Notes: generated by a model from the sequence alone, not told the origin. A stretch of DNA of 35,019 nucleotides from Clostridia bacterium (GCA_017533425.1 JAFXIE010000082.1:1-35019); one strand, 5' to 3'; positions 15,405-23,484 are shown, counted from the stretch's first letter. Program-made: numbers and translations.

Positions 15405-15700
15405 AAAAAGGCCCCTGAAGCAGTATTCCTGCCTCAGGGACGAATTTAACAATAAAATCCGCGGTACCACCCCGGTTGCTGCCTGCCTTTCCGGCGAAAA
15501 CAGCCTCTTATTCGGGCTCGAGTGCAAGCCCATAGCCATGATAACGGGGCAATCCGTCGTTCCTTACGCGTGCCGCAGGCATTTAGGGAACGCAGCTCCG
15601 GAATGAGACCGCTCAAATCCTCCCCCATCGGCTCGCACCGGCCGCCGACTCTCTGAAGCAGATCGGAAAAGGCGTAATTCCTTCGACGCTTTTCAAATAT
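15405..15700 (-). promoter_or_regulatory. T-box leader, probably leucine-specific
   Basis: Minus strand: stem I shows AGAGAGTCGGCGG and GGTGCGAGCCGATG, the conserved AG-bulge and distal-loop elements (about 15626-15655). A candidate specifier CTC followed by A lies at 15605-15607. The T-box sequence GGGTGGTACCGCGG is at 15459-15472, and a terminator CCCTGAGGCAG/CTGCTTCAGGG followed by T5 at 15405-15439. Uncharged tRNA would stabilise the antiterminator and switch on the LeuA-like gene and the fusion behind it. CTC (Leu) is chosen over overlapping TCT or GTC because of the downstream gene and the following A; this should be treated as likely, not proven. Confidence 0.94.
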
Positions 15701-15708
15701 TGCAGTTA

Positions 15709-15737
15709 ATTATACACCGATATATTCGCCCTGTCAA
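15709..15737 (-). promoter_or_regulatory. Sigma-A promoter of the T-box operon
   Basis: Perfect consensus TTGACA (15732-15737), 17-base spacer, TATAAT (15709-15714) on the minus strand. Confidence 0.93.
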
Positions 15738-15762
15738 GAAGAAATTTTTGCAAATTGAAATT

Positions 15763-16317
15763 TTATTCCAGCGGCTTTGCAAAGCACTTTTTGCACCGGC
15801 GCGAAAGCCCAGCGCCTTCCGCCTCGCCCAACGTCATCTCGCGGTAATTTTTCATGCCGGAGCAGTTGGACTTCAGATGCAGAATGTCGGAGGCCGACAC
15901 ATAAACCACGGTATTGCGCACATCCTCCGGCGTCTCCGGTGTATCCGTTGTCTCCGGCATCGGTGTTGGAGAGGGTGAAGGTGTGGGCTTTGGCGTAGCC
16001 GTCGGCGCCTTTGTCGGGGTCGGCTTTGGCGTCACCGTTGGGGTGGGCAGAGGTGTCGCTGTCGGCAGAGGTGTTACCGTCGGGAGAGGTGTTGCCGTCG
16101 GTTCCGGATTCTCGGTCACGGTGCCGGGCGTCGGCTGCGGCGGATCCGGCTGCGGCGAATCATGCGCATACAGGGCAATGCCGCCCACCGCCATGCCCAC
16201 GGCGAGAATGACCACCGACAGGGCGATGCAGATGCGCTTGACGAGGGGTTTTGGCTCCCAAAGGAGGGAAGCAAAGAGCGCCACCGCGCCCAAAATGCAA
16301 ATCAGCGCCGCTGCCAT
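15763..16317 (-). CDS. Membrane protein with Thr-Pro stalk and C-terminal H/C-type metal-site domain
   Basis: This 184-residue protein has two hydrophobic helices (about 1-20 and 28-50), a Pro/Thr-rich low-complexity stalk (about 53-130), and a small C-terminal domain with His147, Cys152, Cys175 and Cys178 in the pattern HxxxxC...CxxC. That domain resembles a small module often appended to clostridial surface proteins, where H and C residues are spaced as in a zinc site; I cannot name its function. The stalk is similar in composition to the linker of the large lipoprotein encoded 1.5 kb away, suggesting both are displayed outside the membrane. GGAGG lies 9 bases before ATG 16317. It is divergent from the DUF975 gene. 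Confidence 0.75.
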   Translation of the reverse strand: MAAALICILGAVALFASLLWEPKPLVKRICIALSVVILAVGMAVGGIALYAHDSPQPDPPQPTPGTVTENPEPTATPLPTVTPLPTATPLPTPTVTPKPTPTKAPTATPKPTPSPSPTPMPETTDTPETPEDVRNTVVYVSASDILHLKSNCSGMKNYREMTLGEAEGAGLSRRCKKCFAKPLE

Positions 16318-16351
16318 GCCCGGTTTCCTCCCATTCCTCGTTTTTTCTCAT

Positions 16352-16380
16352 ATTTTAGCAAGAATCCTGTCCAATTGCAA
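16352..16380 (-). promoter_or_regulatory. Promoter for the stalked membrane protein
   Basis: TTGCAA (16375-16380), 17-base spacer, TAAAAT (16352-16357) on the minus strand. Confidence 0.7.
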
Positions 16381-16387
16381 TCCCGCC

Positions 16388-16416
16388 TTGCATTTTTCCG
16401 GCCGGCATACTATAAT
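16388..16416 (+). promoter_or_regulatory. Promoter for the DUF975 gene
   Basis: TTGCAT (16388-16393), 17-base spacer, TATAAT (16411-16416); AGGAGG (16439-16444) follows ahead of ATG 16453. Confidence 0.78.
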
Positions 16417-16452
16417 GAAGTGTGTAAGCTTTACAAACAGGAGGTTTTTTTC

Positions 16453-17262
16453 ATGCGTACTGCAAGTGAATACCGCGGTATTGCCCGCAGCCGGCTGAAG
16501 GGCAACTGGGGCTCTGCGATCCTCGCATCTCTGCTTGCGGGGCTTTTGGGCGCCGGCGGAAATGTCAGCTTCCCGTCCCTGAATATCTTCGAGGATTTTG
16601 ATATTTCCACCCTCTTCTCCGAAGGTAGGCCCGCCCTGCCGGAGATGCCCGAGCTTCCCTTTCTGCCGCAATCTGCCGGCATATTGCTCACCGCTCTGAT
16701 CCTTCTCGCTATCGCCGCCTTCAGCTCTGTGGTGCTGGCCATCATCGGCGGCGCGCTGGATCTCGGCCACCGCAAGTTCTACGTCCGCCTTATCCACGGC
16801 GAGCGCTGCGACATCGGCGTGCTTTTTGATTATTTCAAATATCTCGGAAAGGCCTTTGTCCTGCGGCTGCTGACCGGGCTCTTTGTTTTCCTCTGGACGC
16901 TGCTGTTCTTCTTCCCCGGCATCATCGCCGCCTACAGCTACGCCATGGCTCCCTACCTGATGGCAAAGGATCCCTCCCTCTCCCCCATGGCCGCTCTGCG
17001 GATGTCCAAGGAAATGATGCGCGGCAAGAAGCTGGAGCTTTTCGTCCTGCATCTCTCCTTCATCGGCCGGTCGCTGCTTTCCTCCCTGGTCTGCGGCCTC
17101 GGTTTTATCTTCCTCACCCCCTATATGCAGGCCGCAGAAGCCGCCTTCGCCCTGGATCTCATGGGCATCGGCGCCGACCTGCCGGGCGAAACGCCGGCCG
17201 CCTCTCAGCCCGAACCCCCGACCTCTCCCCCGCCGGGAATCGACAACGTATTTGATGCATAA
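16453..17262 (+). CDS. DUF975-family integral membrane protein
   Basis: This 269-residue polytopic membrane protein starts with the family-typical ASEYRGIARSRLKGNWGSA and later has PYLMAKDPSLSPMAALRMSKEMMRGKK and LHLSFIGRSLL, a pattern shared by DUF975 proteins of Firmicutes. Four to six hydrophobic segments are visible (for example around residues 17-35, 75-105, 130-160 and 200-225), with a proline-rich cytoplasmic-looking tail. The function of the family is not established. ATG 16453 is chosen because of the AGGAGG and the promoter; the frame is open further upstream but through non-coding DNA. It ends at a bidirectional terminator shared with the lipoprotein gene. Confidence 0.87.
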   Translation: MRTASEYRGIARSRLKGNWGSAILASLLAGLLGAGGNVSFPSLNIFEDFDISTLFSEGRPALPEMPELPFLPQSAGILLTALILLAIAAFSSVVLAIIGGALDLGHRKFYVRLIHGERCDIGVLFDYFKYLGKAFVLRLLTGLFVFLWTLLFFFPGIIAAYSYAMAPYLMAKDPSLSPMAALRMSKEMMRGKKLELFVLHLSFIGRSLLSSLVCGLGFIFLTPYMQAAEAAFALDLMGIGADLPGETPAASQPEPPTSPPPGIDNVFDA

Positions 17263-17267
17263 AAACA

Positions 17268-17300
17268 AAAGCAGAGGCGAAGAAATTTCGCCTCTGCTTT
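17268..17300. terminator. Bidirectional terminator between DUF975 and lipoprotein genes
   Basis: A 14-bp stem AAAGCAGAGGCGAA/TTCGCCTCTGCTTT (17268-17281/17287-17300) with loop GAAAT, followed by a T run on the plus strand and A/T-rich sequence on the other. It lies between the converging stops at 17262 and 17310. Confidence 0.93.
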
Positions 17301-17309
17301 TTTTGGGGT

Positions 17310-20198
17310 TCAGCTATTGTGAATATCGGCCAGGAATTGATCAATGGCTGTGCAGGCATTGCTCCACGCCTCGGCAGAGGACACGTCCCCGGCCAGGAAA
17401 TCAGTAAAGAGCACCATCTGCTCGTTGAGCTTGCTTGACTGAACAGAGCCTGTAAGCTCACGCTCGTCACAACCAAGAGAAGGAATGATATAATTTTTGA
17501 ACATGTCAACCTGGTCACTGTCATAAAGTTGGCCGGAGGCAATGTTATAATCCACATATGCTTCGTAGTCGTTGATCGCTTCGGCAATGGCTGCAAAGGC
17601 CGTTGCCGCCTTGGTCTTTTCCGTCTTGTCAAAGCCTATGGGCATTGCATACACTACAGTGTCCTGCATCGCGGCATAATAGCGCTTTTCCTTCAGGAGC
17701 GTTTCCGAAACCGGAGCCGGGACAATGCACACATTTTTCTCATACTGTGACATGTCCTCTGTAATATCGGATCTGTATAAATAATCATAACCAAAGGAAG
17801 AGAACACCGTTTTTCCTTCCAAAACAGCCCTTCTGACATTCCCCGATCCGGTCCGCCAAACAAGTCCGTCCTTCAGCAGCGTCTTCAGCCAATCCATAAC
17901 CGCCGTGATTCCGGTGTTTGTTTTCACCGCTTTATAGGTGTTTCCCACCTTTTCCACCATCTGCCCGCCGCCGAGATAGGAAACATGTGACAGGCAATTA
18001 TTGTAGAAGGTGAGTCCGTACACCTCGGGGCTTCCATCTTGATTCTGATCGGCAACATAACCGGCGTTCATAATCTTTGCAGCCTCTTCCAGAGACCATT
18101 TGTAATCGCGGACAAGCTTATAGATGGTCGCCGCGGAATAACCGGCTTTTTCCACTACATTCTTATTGAATGCCCAGATGTTACCGTGGTTCATCTCGGT
18201 AACCTCCATCGAGCCGGAGATAAGGCCGACGCCAACCTGCTTGCCGTCAATGACCGCCTGTGATGTAACGGCCTGCCAGAAGCGATCCGGGTCATCAATA
18301 TCAAAGCCCGTTTCGGCGGTGTCCAGCTCAGAGAGATCAACAAAGAAATCCTGCAGTCCGCCGGAAAATGCATAGGGCAGCTTCGTTGCATAGAAGTGCG
18401 CCCCGGCAACGCCACCAGCCAAATAGTCCTTTTTGATTTTACTGTAGGCACTGTAGGTCACTGCATCCAAGGTAGTTTCGACCTTAAAGTTATAGTTTTC
18501 CATAACCTTTTCAACCCGGCTGCGGAGATCTTCCGTATATTTATCCAATTCTCCATCGTACTTCAGCAGATATTCCATACCCAATCCGCCGATGCGCAGG
18601 GTAAATCCGCCGAGATCGGGAACGGGCGTGGGAATGCCGTTCTCATATCTCCACTCTCCGGCATAATATGCGCCCTTGACGAAGCAGGCCTCCGGATTAT
18701 CGGTCTCCTCGCCCGGCAGATAGAATGTTTTTTCGACATTCTCTTCCGCGTCCTCAAAGAAAAACACGGTATTCTCAGACGGATTATGGAAAACATCGTC
18801 ATAATAACCGGACAGCCGCATCTTCACGCCGGCAGGAACAACGATTCTCTCAACCACCGGTATTTCCATAAAGGAATCCTGAGCAGATCTGATCTCATAG
18901 ACCGGATTTCCCTCGATCTCTTTCAAGACGGTGTAGCTTTCCAGCGTTTTCCCGCTCCGATCCGGAGGCGAAATTCCGTCAAAGGAAAATCCTCCACCGC
19001 CATAGGAGTAAACCGCTCTAAAGCCATCCTGTAAAAAGACAAAACGGCACCAATTATACAAGAACGCATCTGTGTCTATGTCCGCCTTTGCAAAATCCGG
19101 CTTTTCGACCGTCACTGCATCAACCTGATCAATGACAAAATCGAAAGCAATTCTTTCTATTTTATCATCGTTTTTCTCTAAGCTGACATCGATGGTAAAT
19201 TTTGCAAGATTACCTTTTTGGTCAATTTCACCCTCTATATAGGTACCCTTACCTACCTGATACCAGTCGGGGTCAAGGGCTCCGCCGGAGAGGGCAACAA
19301 GTATCGCTTCTGTCTGCTTATCGGTAAGATCCTTCTTTGAAAATACAATACTTCCATTGAGTTTTCTCGAAACTGTAGGATTCATACCCGCAACCACAGC
19401 GACCACGGACGAACTGTCATAGCTAACGGATACATCCTGATTAACTTCTAAGATTTTTTCCATGGTAAACTCATAGTCCGCATACACCTTCTCGGAAAGA
19501 TACTCACCACGGTTATCAAGTTTCCAGGCTACCGATCCCTCATAATAGGAAGTTTCGATATCATAAACCGCCGTATTTCCATCTTCCGTCACAAAAGCCT
19601 CTTCGTTGTGTAATATTCGGTTAGTGCCATCCTTCTTATCTACGAGGTATTCAAACTCGCGAACATACGAAGACATTTCGTATACCGTTGTCTCGATCAT
19701 GTTCAGCCGATAGGACTTTGCGTTTTTCAGCTGCTTTACCGCATCGGCAAAGGTCGGCAGCGGCTCCGGGGTCGCTGTCGGCTTAGGGGTTGCCGTAGGC
19801 TGCGGGGTTGCTGTGGGCTGCGCTGTGGGTTCCGGGGTTGGCGTTGCCTCAGGTGCCGTGGTGGGGGTGGCCTCAGGTGCCGTGGTGGGCGTTGCCTCAG
19901 GCGTCGCAGTGGGTTTTCCCTCCGGTGCCTTGGTCGGGGTTGCCTCCGGCGCATCTGTGGGGGACGGCGTCGCCGGGCTTGTTGCCTGCGGGGCTTCCGT
20001 AGGCTCAACATCCGGCGTCGGCTCCGGCGATTCGGAAACGTCCGGCTCCGAGGATGAACCGGTCTCGGTTCCCGGCGTCGGATCCGGCTCGGTCACTGAG
20101 GATGCCGATCCGATATCATCCTCGCCGCATCCGGCAGCAAGGGATGCAATGGAGACCAGCATGACCAGCACCAGCAGCATTGATAGCAGTCTCTTCAT
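17310..20198 (-). CDS. Large surface lipoprotein with extracellular solute-binding-like C-terminal half
   Basis: This 962-residue protein has a lipoprotein signal peptide ending in LAAGC (Cys24) and a long Pro/Thr/Ala stalk (about 35-155). A middle region opening QLKNAKSYRLNMIETTVYE looks like an LppX/DUF6612-type lipoprotein domain. From about residue 540 the sequence resembles family 1 solute-binding proteins (GYVADQNQDGSPEVYGLTF, PAPVSETLLKEKRYYAAMQD, AMPIGFDKTEKTKAATAF). Such a domain normally feeds an ABC importer, but no permease or ATPase is adjacent. ATG 20198 has GGAGG seven bases upstream; extending the start upstream would run into the leader terminator. By eye 17310-19700 is more AT-rich than its neighbours, consistent with transfer or different constraint. 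It is controlled by the structured leader described separately. Confidence 0.85.
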   Translation of the reverse strand: MKRLLSMLLVLVMLVSIASLAAGCGEDDIGSASSVTEPDPTPGTETGSSSEPDVSESPEPTPDVEPTEAPQATSPATPSPTDAPEATPTKAPEGKPTATPEATPTTAPEATPTTAPEATPTPEPTAQPTATPQPTATPKPTATPEPLPTFADAVKQLKNAKSYRLNMIETTVYEMSSYVREFEYLVDKKDGTNRILHNEEAFVTEDGNTAVYDIETSYYEGSVAWKLDNRGEYLSEKVYADYEFTMEKILEVNQDVSVSYDSSSVVAVVAGMNPTVSRKLNGSIVFSKKDLTDKQTEAILVALSGGALDPDWYQVGKGTYIEGEIDQKGNLAKFTIDVSLEKNDDKIERIAFDFVIDQVDAVTVEKPDFAKADIDTDAFLYNWCRFVFLQDGFRAVYSYGGGGFSFDGISPPDRSGKTLESYTVLKEIEGNPVYEIRSAQDSFMEIPVVERIVVPAGVKMRLSGYYDDVFHNPSENTVFFFEDAEENVEKTFYLPGEETDNPEACFVKGAYYAGEWRYENGIPTPVPDLGGFTLRIGGLGMEYLLKYDGELDKYTEDLRSRVEKVMENYNFKVETTLDAVTYSAYSKIKKDYLAGGVAGAHFYATKLPYAFSGGLQDFFVDLSELDTAETGFDIDDPDRFWQAVTSQAVIDGKQVGVGLISGSMEVTEMNHGNIWAFNKNVVEKAGYSAATIYKLVRDYKWSLEEAAKIMNAGYVADQNQDGSPEVYGLTFYNNCLSHVSYLGGGQMVEKVGNTYKAVKTNTGITAVMDWLKTLLKDGLVWRTGSGNVRRAVLEGKTVFSSFGYDYLYRSDITEDMSQYEKNVCIVPAPVSETLLKEKRYYAAMQDTVVYAMPIGFDKTEKTKAATAFAAIAEAINDYEAYVDYNIASGQLYDSDQVDMFKNYIIPSLGCDERELTGSVQSSKLNEQMVLFTDFLAGDVSSAEAWSNACTAIDQFLADIHNS

Positions 20199-20217
20199 TT
20201 GGGTTCCTCCCTGAAAT

Positions 20218-20245
20218 AAAAAAGTGCGCAGCCGAAGCCACGCAC
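20218..20245 (-). terminator. Intrinsic terminator inside the lipoprotein leader
   Basis: GTGCGTGGC-TTCG-GCTGCGCAC (20224-20245 read on the minus strand) followed by six T (20218-20223). It lies after the promoter and before the Shine-Dalgarno, so it is an attenuator, not a gene-end terminator. Confidence 0.88.
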
Positions 20246-20385
20246 AAAAAATACATAGCTCCGTTTGCTGCGACACAAATTTCTACCTACTATCAAAAGC
20301 ATGCGGAAAAAGAGCCTGTATTTTTATCGGGAGATAAAAATACACACTTTTGACAATAGGCTCAAGATATGAATTTGTGTCGCAG
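20224..20385 (-). promoter_or_regulatory. Structured leader RNA with attenuator: candidate riboswitch, class not recognised
   Basis: The predicted transcript starts near 20384 and folds as follows. P1 is GCGACACAAATT with its complement (20372-20385 and 20268-20281, up to 14 bp). Inside are an 11-bp hairpin GTATTTTTATC/GATAAAAATAC (20318-20328/20333-20343), and two alternative pairings: GAGCCT/AGGCTC (20312-20317/20358-20363), and CTATTGTCAAAAG (20347-20359) with the CTTTTGATAGTAG segment (20287-20299). The 3' strand of P1 with the next bases (GTGTCGCAGC) can pair with the terminator's 3' arm (GCTGCGCAC) over 9 bp with one bulge. P1 and that antiterminator are mutually exclusive, the usual logic of a transcriptional riboswitch. 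I matched it to no class I know; a self-standing small RNA is the main alternative. Confidence 0.65.
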
Positions 20386-20389
20386 AGCC

Positions 20390-20418
20390 ATTATAGCATA
20401 TGCTCAATTTCATTTCAA
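20390..20418 (-). promoter_or_regulatory. Sigma-A promoter of the lipoprotein leader
   Basis: TTGAAA (20413-20418), 17-base spacer, TATAAT (20390-20395) on the minus strand. The predicted start falls at the 5' strand of the leader's closing stem. Confidence 0.88.
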
Positions 20419-20443
20419 GTCGTTTCTGCCTATTTTAGGCAAA

Positions 20444-20475
20444 AGAAGGACAGAGAAAGCCTTCTCTGTCCTTCT
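20444..20475. terminator. Terminator after the P-type ATPase gene
   Basis: A perfect 14-bp stem AGAAGGACAGAGAA/TTCTCTGTCCTTCT (20444-20457/20462-20475) with loop AGCC. The T run is short on the minus strand (four) and longer on the plus strand. Confidence 0.85.
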
Positions 20476-20502
20476 ATTTTTTGTGCGTATGGAGTTTTCG
20501 GC

Positions 20503-23280
20503 TTACTTCTCTCCGCGCAGGCGGTGGATGAGCACCGCTGCCTCATGGAATGCCAGGGGAACGAGGGAGAGCAGGGCGGTGATGAGCCACTCTGCGCCGC
20601 TGAGGTTATAGGTGGAGAAGACATCCTGCACCACGGGGGTTTCCACCACGAAGATCTGCAGGATCACACCGGCGGCAAAGGCCAGCGCCATCATCCAGTT
20701 GCGGTTTTTGAAAACGTGGAAGGCGGAGCGCTTGAGGTTGCTCATGCCCACCATGTGGAAGAGCTCGCAGAAGGCCAGCGCCGTGAAGGCCATGGTCTGG
20801 GCCTGATGGAGCACCGCCTCATTTTCCGCAAAGAGGGCGCGCATTTCGCCAAAGCTCACCGCGCCGTGCAGCCACGCGCAGGAGAAATAGGCCAGCAGCA
20901 CCGAAATGGTGATAACTGCGCCGTACATCACGGTGTTCCGCAGGCCGCCGCCGGCGAAAATGCCCTCCGCCGGGTCGCGGGGCTTTTCCCGCATGATGCC
21001 TTCGTCCTTCGGATCCATACCGAGGGCGATGGCGGGCAGGGAGTCGGTGATGAGATTGACCCACAGCAGGTGGATGGCAATGAGGGGTGCCGGGAAGCCG
21101 ATGCAGATGATAAAGAACATGGCCAGCACTTCCGCAATGTTGGAGGAAAGCAGGAAGATGACCGTCTTTTTGATATTTGCGTAGATGCTTCTACCCTCCT
21201 CCACCGCTTTTTCGATGGAGGCAAAGTTATCGTCTGTCAGCACCATATCCGCCGCGCTCTTGGCCACGTCGGTGCCAGTGATGCCCATGGCGATGCCGAT
21301 ATCCGCGCCCTTCAGGGAGGGGGCATCGTTGACGCCGTCGCCGGTCATGGCGCAGATGTGGCCGTTGGCCTTAAAGGCCTTGACGATCTGCACCTTATTT
21401 TCAGGGGATACGCGGGCAAAGACCCGCACGCGCTCGCAGAGCTTCTGCAGCTCCGGCAGGGAAAGCCCGTCGATCTCACCGCCCATGACGCACTGATCGG
21501 GGGTCTCGGCGATGCCCAGCTCCTTTGCGATGGCGAAGGCGGTTTCCTTATGGTCGCCGATGATCATGACGGTGGTGATGCCGGCGCCCTCGAAGCTGCG
21601 CACGGCGGCAGCCGCCTCCGGACGGGGCGGGTCGATCATGGCCACCAGGCCGACAAAGGTCAGCTCCTCCTCCGCAAGGGTCTCACCCCGCCGCATGGCC
21701 AGCGCCAGCACGCGCAGCGCCTTGGCGCTGTAGGCGGAATTTTCCGCGTAGATGCGCTCGATATCCGCCTCGGTGATGGCGCGCTCGGCGCCGCCCTCCA
21801 AAATCTTTGTGCTGTGCTTGAGGATGCTGTCCAGGGCACCCTTGGTGTAGCAGAGGCTTCCCTCGCCGTTCTGATGCTTGGTGGACATCATTTTGCGGAC
21901 GCTGTCAAAGGGAATTTCCTCCTGCCGGGGGAAGCGGGCCTCCAGCCCGGCCTTATGCAGATCCATTTCGTTTGCAAAGACCACCAGCGCGATCTCCGTG
22001 GGGTCGCCGTAGAGGCCTTCGTCCACCGTTGCGTTGGAGCAGAGTGACATGCCCATGCCCAGCAGCTTCAGCGCCGACGGAGCCTCCGCCGTAAAGTCAT
22101 CGCGGGTATAATTTTTGCCGTCCGTATAGGCCTCCAGCACCGTCATGCGGTTCTGGGTCAGGGTTCCCGTCTTATCCGAGCAGACCACGCTGACCGCGCC
22201 GAGGGTTTCCACGCTGGGAAGCTTGCGAACGACGGTGTTGACCTTGACCATGCGCTGCACGCCGATGGAAAGCACGATGGTGACCACCGCAGCAAGCCCC
22301 TCCGGGATGGCCGCCACGGCCAGAGCAATGGCAGAAAGGGCAGCCTCGATCCAGGCCTCCACCTCTCCGCCGTGGCCGTCAACAAAGAGCCACACAATAT
22401 CCACCAGCAGCACCAGCACCACGACGCCCAGCGTCAGGAGTCCAAGGAAGCCGGAGAGCTTTTCCAACACCTTCTGCAGCGGGGTGAGCTCCTCCTCTTC
22501 CTCCTCCAGCGCCGAGGCGATCTTACCGATTTCGGTGTTCATGCCGGTGCCAACAACAATGCCGGTTCCACGGCCATAGGCCACCGGGGTAGACATATAG
22601 GCCATATTGCACCGGTCGCCGATGCCGACACGCTCGGAGAAGGTGATGGCGGCGTCCTTCTCCACGGGAACCGACTCGCCCGTCAGGCTGGATTCGTTTG
22701 CCTTGAGATTGACCGCCTCACACAGGCGCAAATCGGCGCCGATGGTGTCGCCCTCCTCGAGAACGACGATATCTCCCGGCACCAGGTCGGTGGATTTAAC
22801 CTTCATGCGCTGTCCGTCACGAATGACGGTGGATTCCGGGCTGGAGAGGTTCTTCAGCGCCTCCAGGGAGGTCTGTGCCTTGACCTCCTGCACCGCGCCG
22901 ATGAGAGAATTGAGCAAAATAACCGCGAGAATGATCACAACATCCGGCCAGTCGCCCACATCCAGGAAGGGATTTGCGATGATCTCCCCCGCGGCGTTGA
23001 TCCAGCCGGCCTTGGCCGCAAGCACCGTTTCATACACCGAGATACCGATGGTAACGGCGATGGCGGCAAAGAGCACAAAGATCATGGGATTGTTCATCTG
23101 CTCAAAGAAAATGCGCAAAAATCCCTTCTTTTTCTTCTCTGCCAGCTTATTGGGTCCGAATTTTTCCAGCCGCAGCCGCGCCTCCTCCGCGGAGAGACCG
23201 CGGGAGGTATCCGTGCCCAGAAGCTCCGCGGTCTCCGCCGCGGAAAGGGTCTCGTAATTCCGTTTGATTTCGTTTGTCAT
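20503..23280 (-). CDS. P-type cation-transporting ATPase (P2A, calcium/manganese type)
   Basis: This 925-residue membrane pump has the phosphorylation motif DKTGTLT (Asp369), the TGES loop (SLTGESVPVEKD), MTGDGVNDAPSLKGADIGIAMG, and the membrane motif AIPEGLAAVVTI of Ca2+-type pumps (family: PEGLPAVVTI; here proline is replaced by alanine). About ten transmembrane segments are visible. Its leader is a yybP-ykoY-type manganese riboswitch, so export of excess Mn2+ is the most likely role, with Ca2+ possible. The gene has its own promoter, overlapping the end of the MATE gene, and its own terminator. The frame is complete. ATG 23280 begins MTNEIKRNYETLSAAETAELLG, a normal N terminus for the group. 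Confidence 0.95.
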   Translation of the reverse strand: MTNEIKRNYETLSAAETAELLGTDTSRGLSAEEARLRLEKFGPNKLAEKKKKGFLRIFFEQMNNPMIFVLFAAIAVTIGISVYETVLAAKAGWINAAGEIIANPFLDVGDWPDVVIILAVILLNSLIGAVQEVKAQTSLEALKNLSSPESTVIRDGQRMKVKSTDLVPGDIVVLEEGDTIGADLRLCEAVNLKANESSLTGESVPVEKDAAITFSERVGIGDRCNMAYMSTPVAYGRGTGIVVGTGMNTEIGKIASALEEEEEELTPLQKVLEKLSGFLGLLTLGVVVLVLLVDIVWLFVDGHGGEVEAWIEAALSAIALAVAAIPEGLAAVVTIVLSIGVQRMVKVNTVVRKLPSVETLGAVSVVCSDKTGTLTQNRMTVLEAYTDGKNYTRDDFTAEAPSALKLLGMGMSLCSNATVDEGLYGDPTEIALVVFANEMDLHKAGLEARFPRQEEIPFDSVRKMMSTKHQNGEGSLCYTKGALDSILKHSTKILEGGAERAITEADIERIYAENSAYSAKALRVLALAMRRGETLAEEELTFVGLVAMIDPPRPEAAAAVRSFEGAGITTVMIIGDHKETAFAIAKELGIAETPDQCVMGGEIDGLSLPELQKLCERVRVFARVSPENKVQIVKAFKANGHICAMTGDGVNDAPSLKGADIGIAMGITGTDVAKSAADMVLTDDNFASIEKAVEEGRSIYANIKKTVIFLLSSNIAEVLAMFFIICIGFPAPLIAIHLLWVNLITDSLPAIALGMDPKDEGIMREKPRDPAEGIFAGGGLRNTVMYGAVITISVLLAYFSCAWLHGAVSFGEMRALFAENEAVLHQAQTMAFTALAFCELFHMVGMSNLKRSAFHVFKNRNWMMALAFAAGVILQIFVVETPVVQDVFSTYNLSGAEWLITALLSLVPLAFHEAAVLIHRLRGEK

Positions 23281-23323
23281 GCAAAAGCTCCTATCTTACA
23301 TCCGCCTTTTTTGCACAGAAAAC

Positions 23324-23349
23324 AAAAAAGGTACAGCACCGGCCATACC
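23324..23349 (-). terminator. Terminator of the manganese riboswitch
   Basis: GGTATGGC-CGGT-GCTGTACC (23330-23349 on the minus strand) followed by six T (23324-23329), located before the ATPase start. It is the expression platform of the leader. Confidence 0.85.
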
Positions 23350-23381
23350 CTTTCAGCAATTGCATAGGTACAGCCCCAAAC

Positions 23382-23478
23382 CATACCTAAGTCTCGTTCC
23401 TTCTCGGCAATGGGCCAGGCACTTGCCAGGATGTTGACCCATCCAACCCGATTTTCGGGCGAACTACTCCCTTAAGTT
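23382..23478 (-). promoter_or_regulatory. yybP-ykoY-type manganese riboswitch aptamer
   Basis: The minus strand shows the conserved AAGGGAGTAG (23464-23473), then GGTCAACATCC, and GAGAC near the 3' end (23391-23395). A 7-bp P1 ACTTAAG/CTTAGGT closes the aptamer (3' strand 23385-23391). This matches the Mn2+-sensing yybP-ykoY family, which commonly precedes P-type ATPases and other Mn exporters in Firmicutes. An intrinsic terminator downstream completes the switch, with alternative pairing described under findings. Confidence 0.88.
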
Positions 23479-23484
23479 ATATTT

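Noticed and set aside
20224-20385. 6S RNA
   Set aside because: The long-hairpin layout is similar, but the element is shorter than typical 6S, ends in an attenuator before a gene, and has a competing antiterminator; I saw no conserved 6S features beyond general shape.
20350-22047. 565-codon plus-strand open frame opposite the P-type ATPase
   Set aside because: It crosses the ATPase terminator and leader promoter and resembles no protein.
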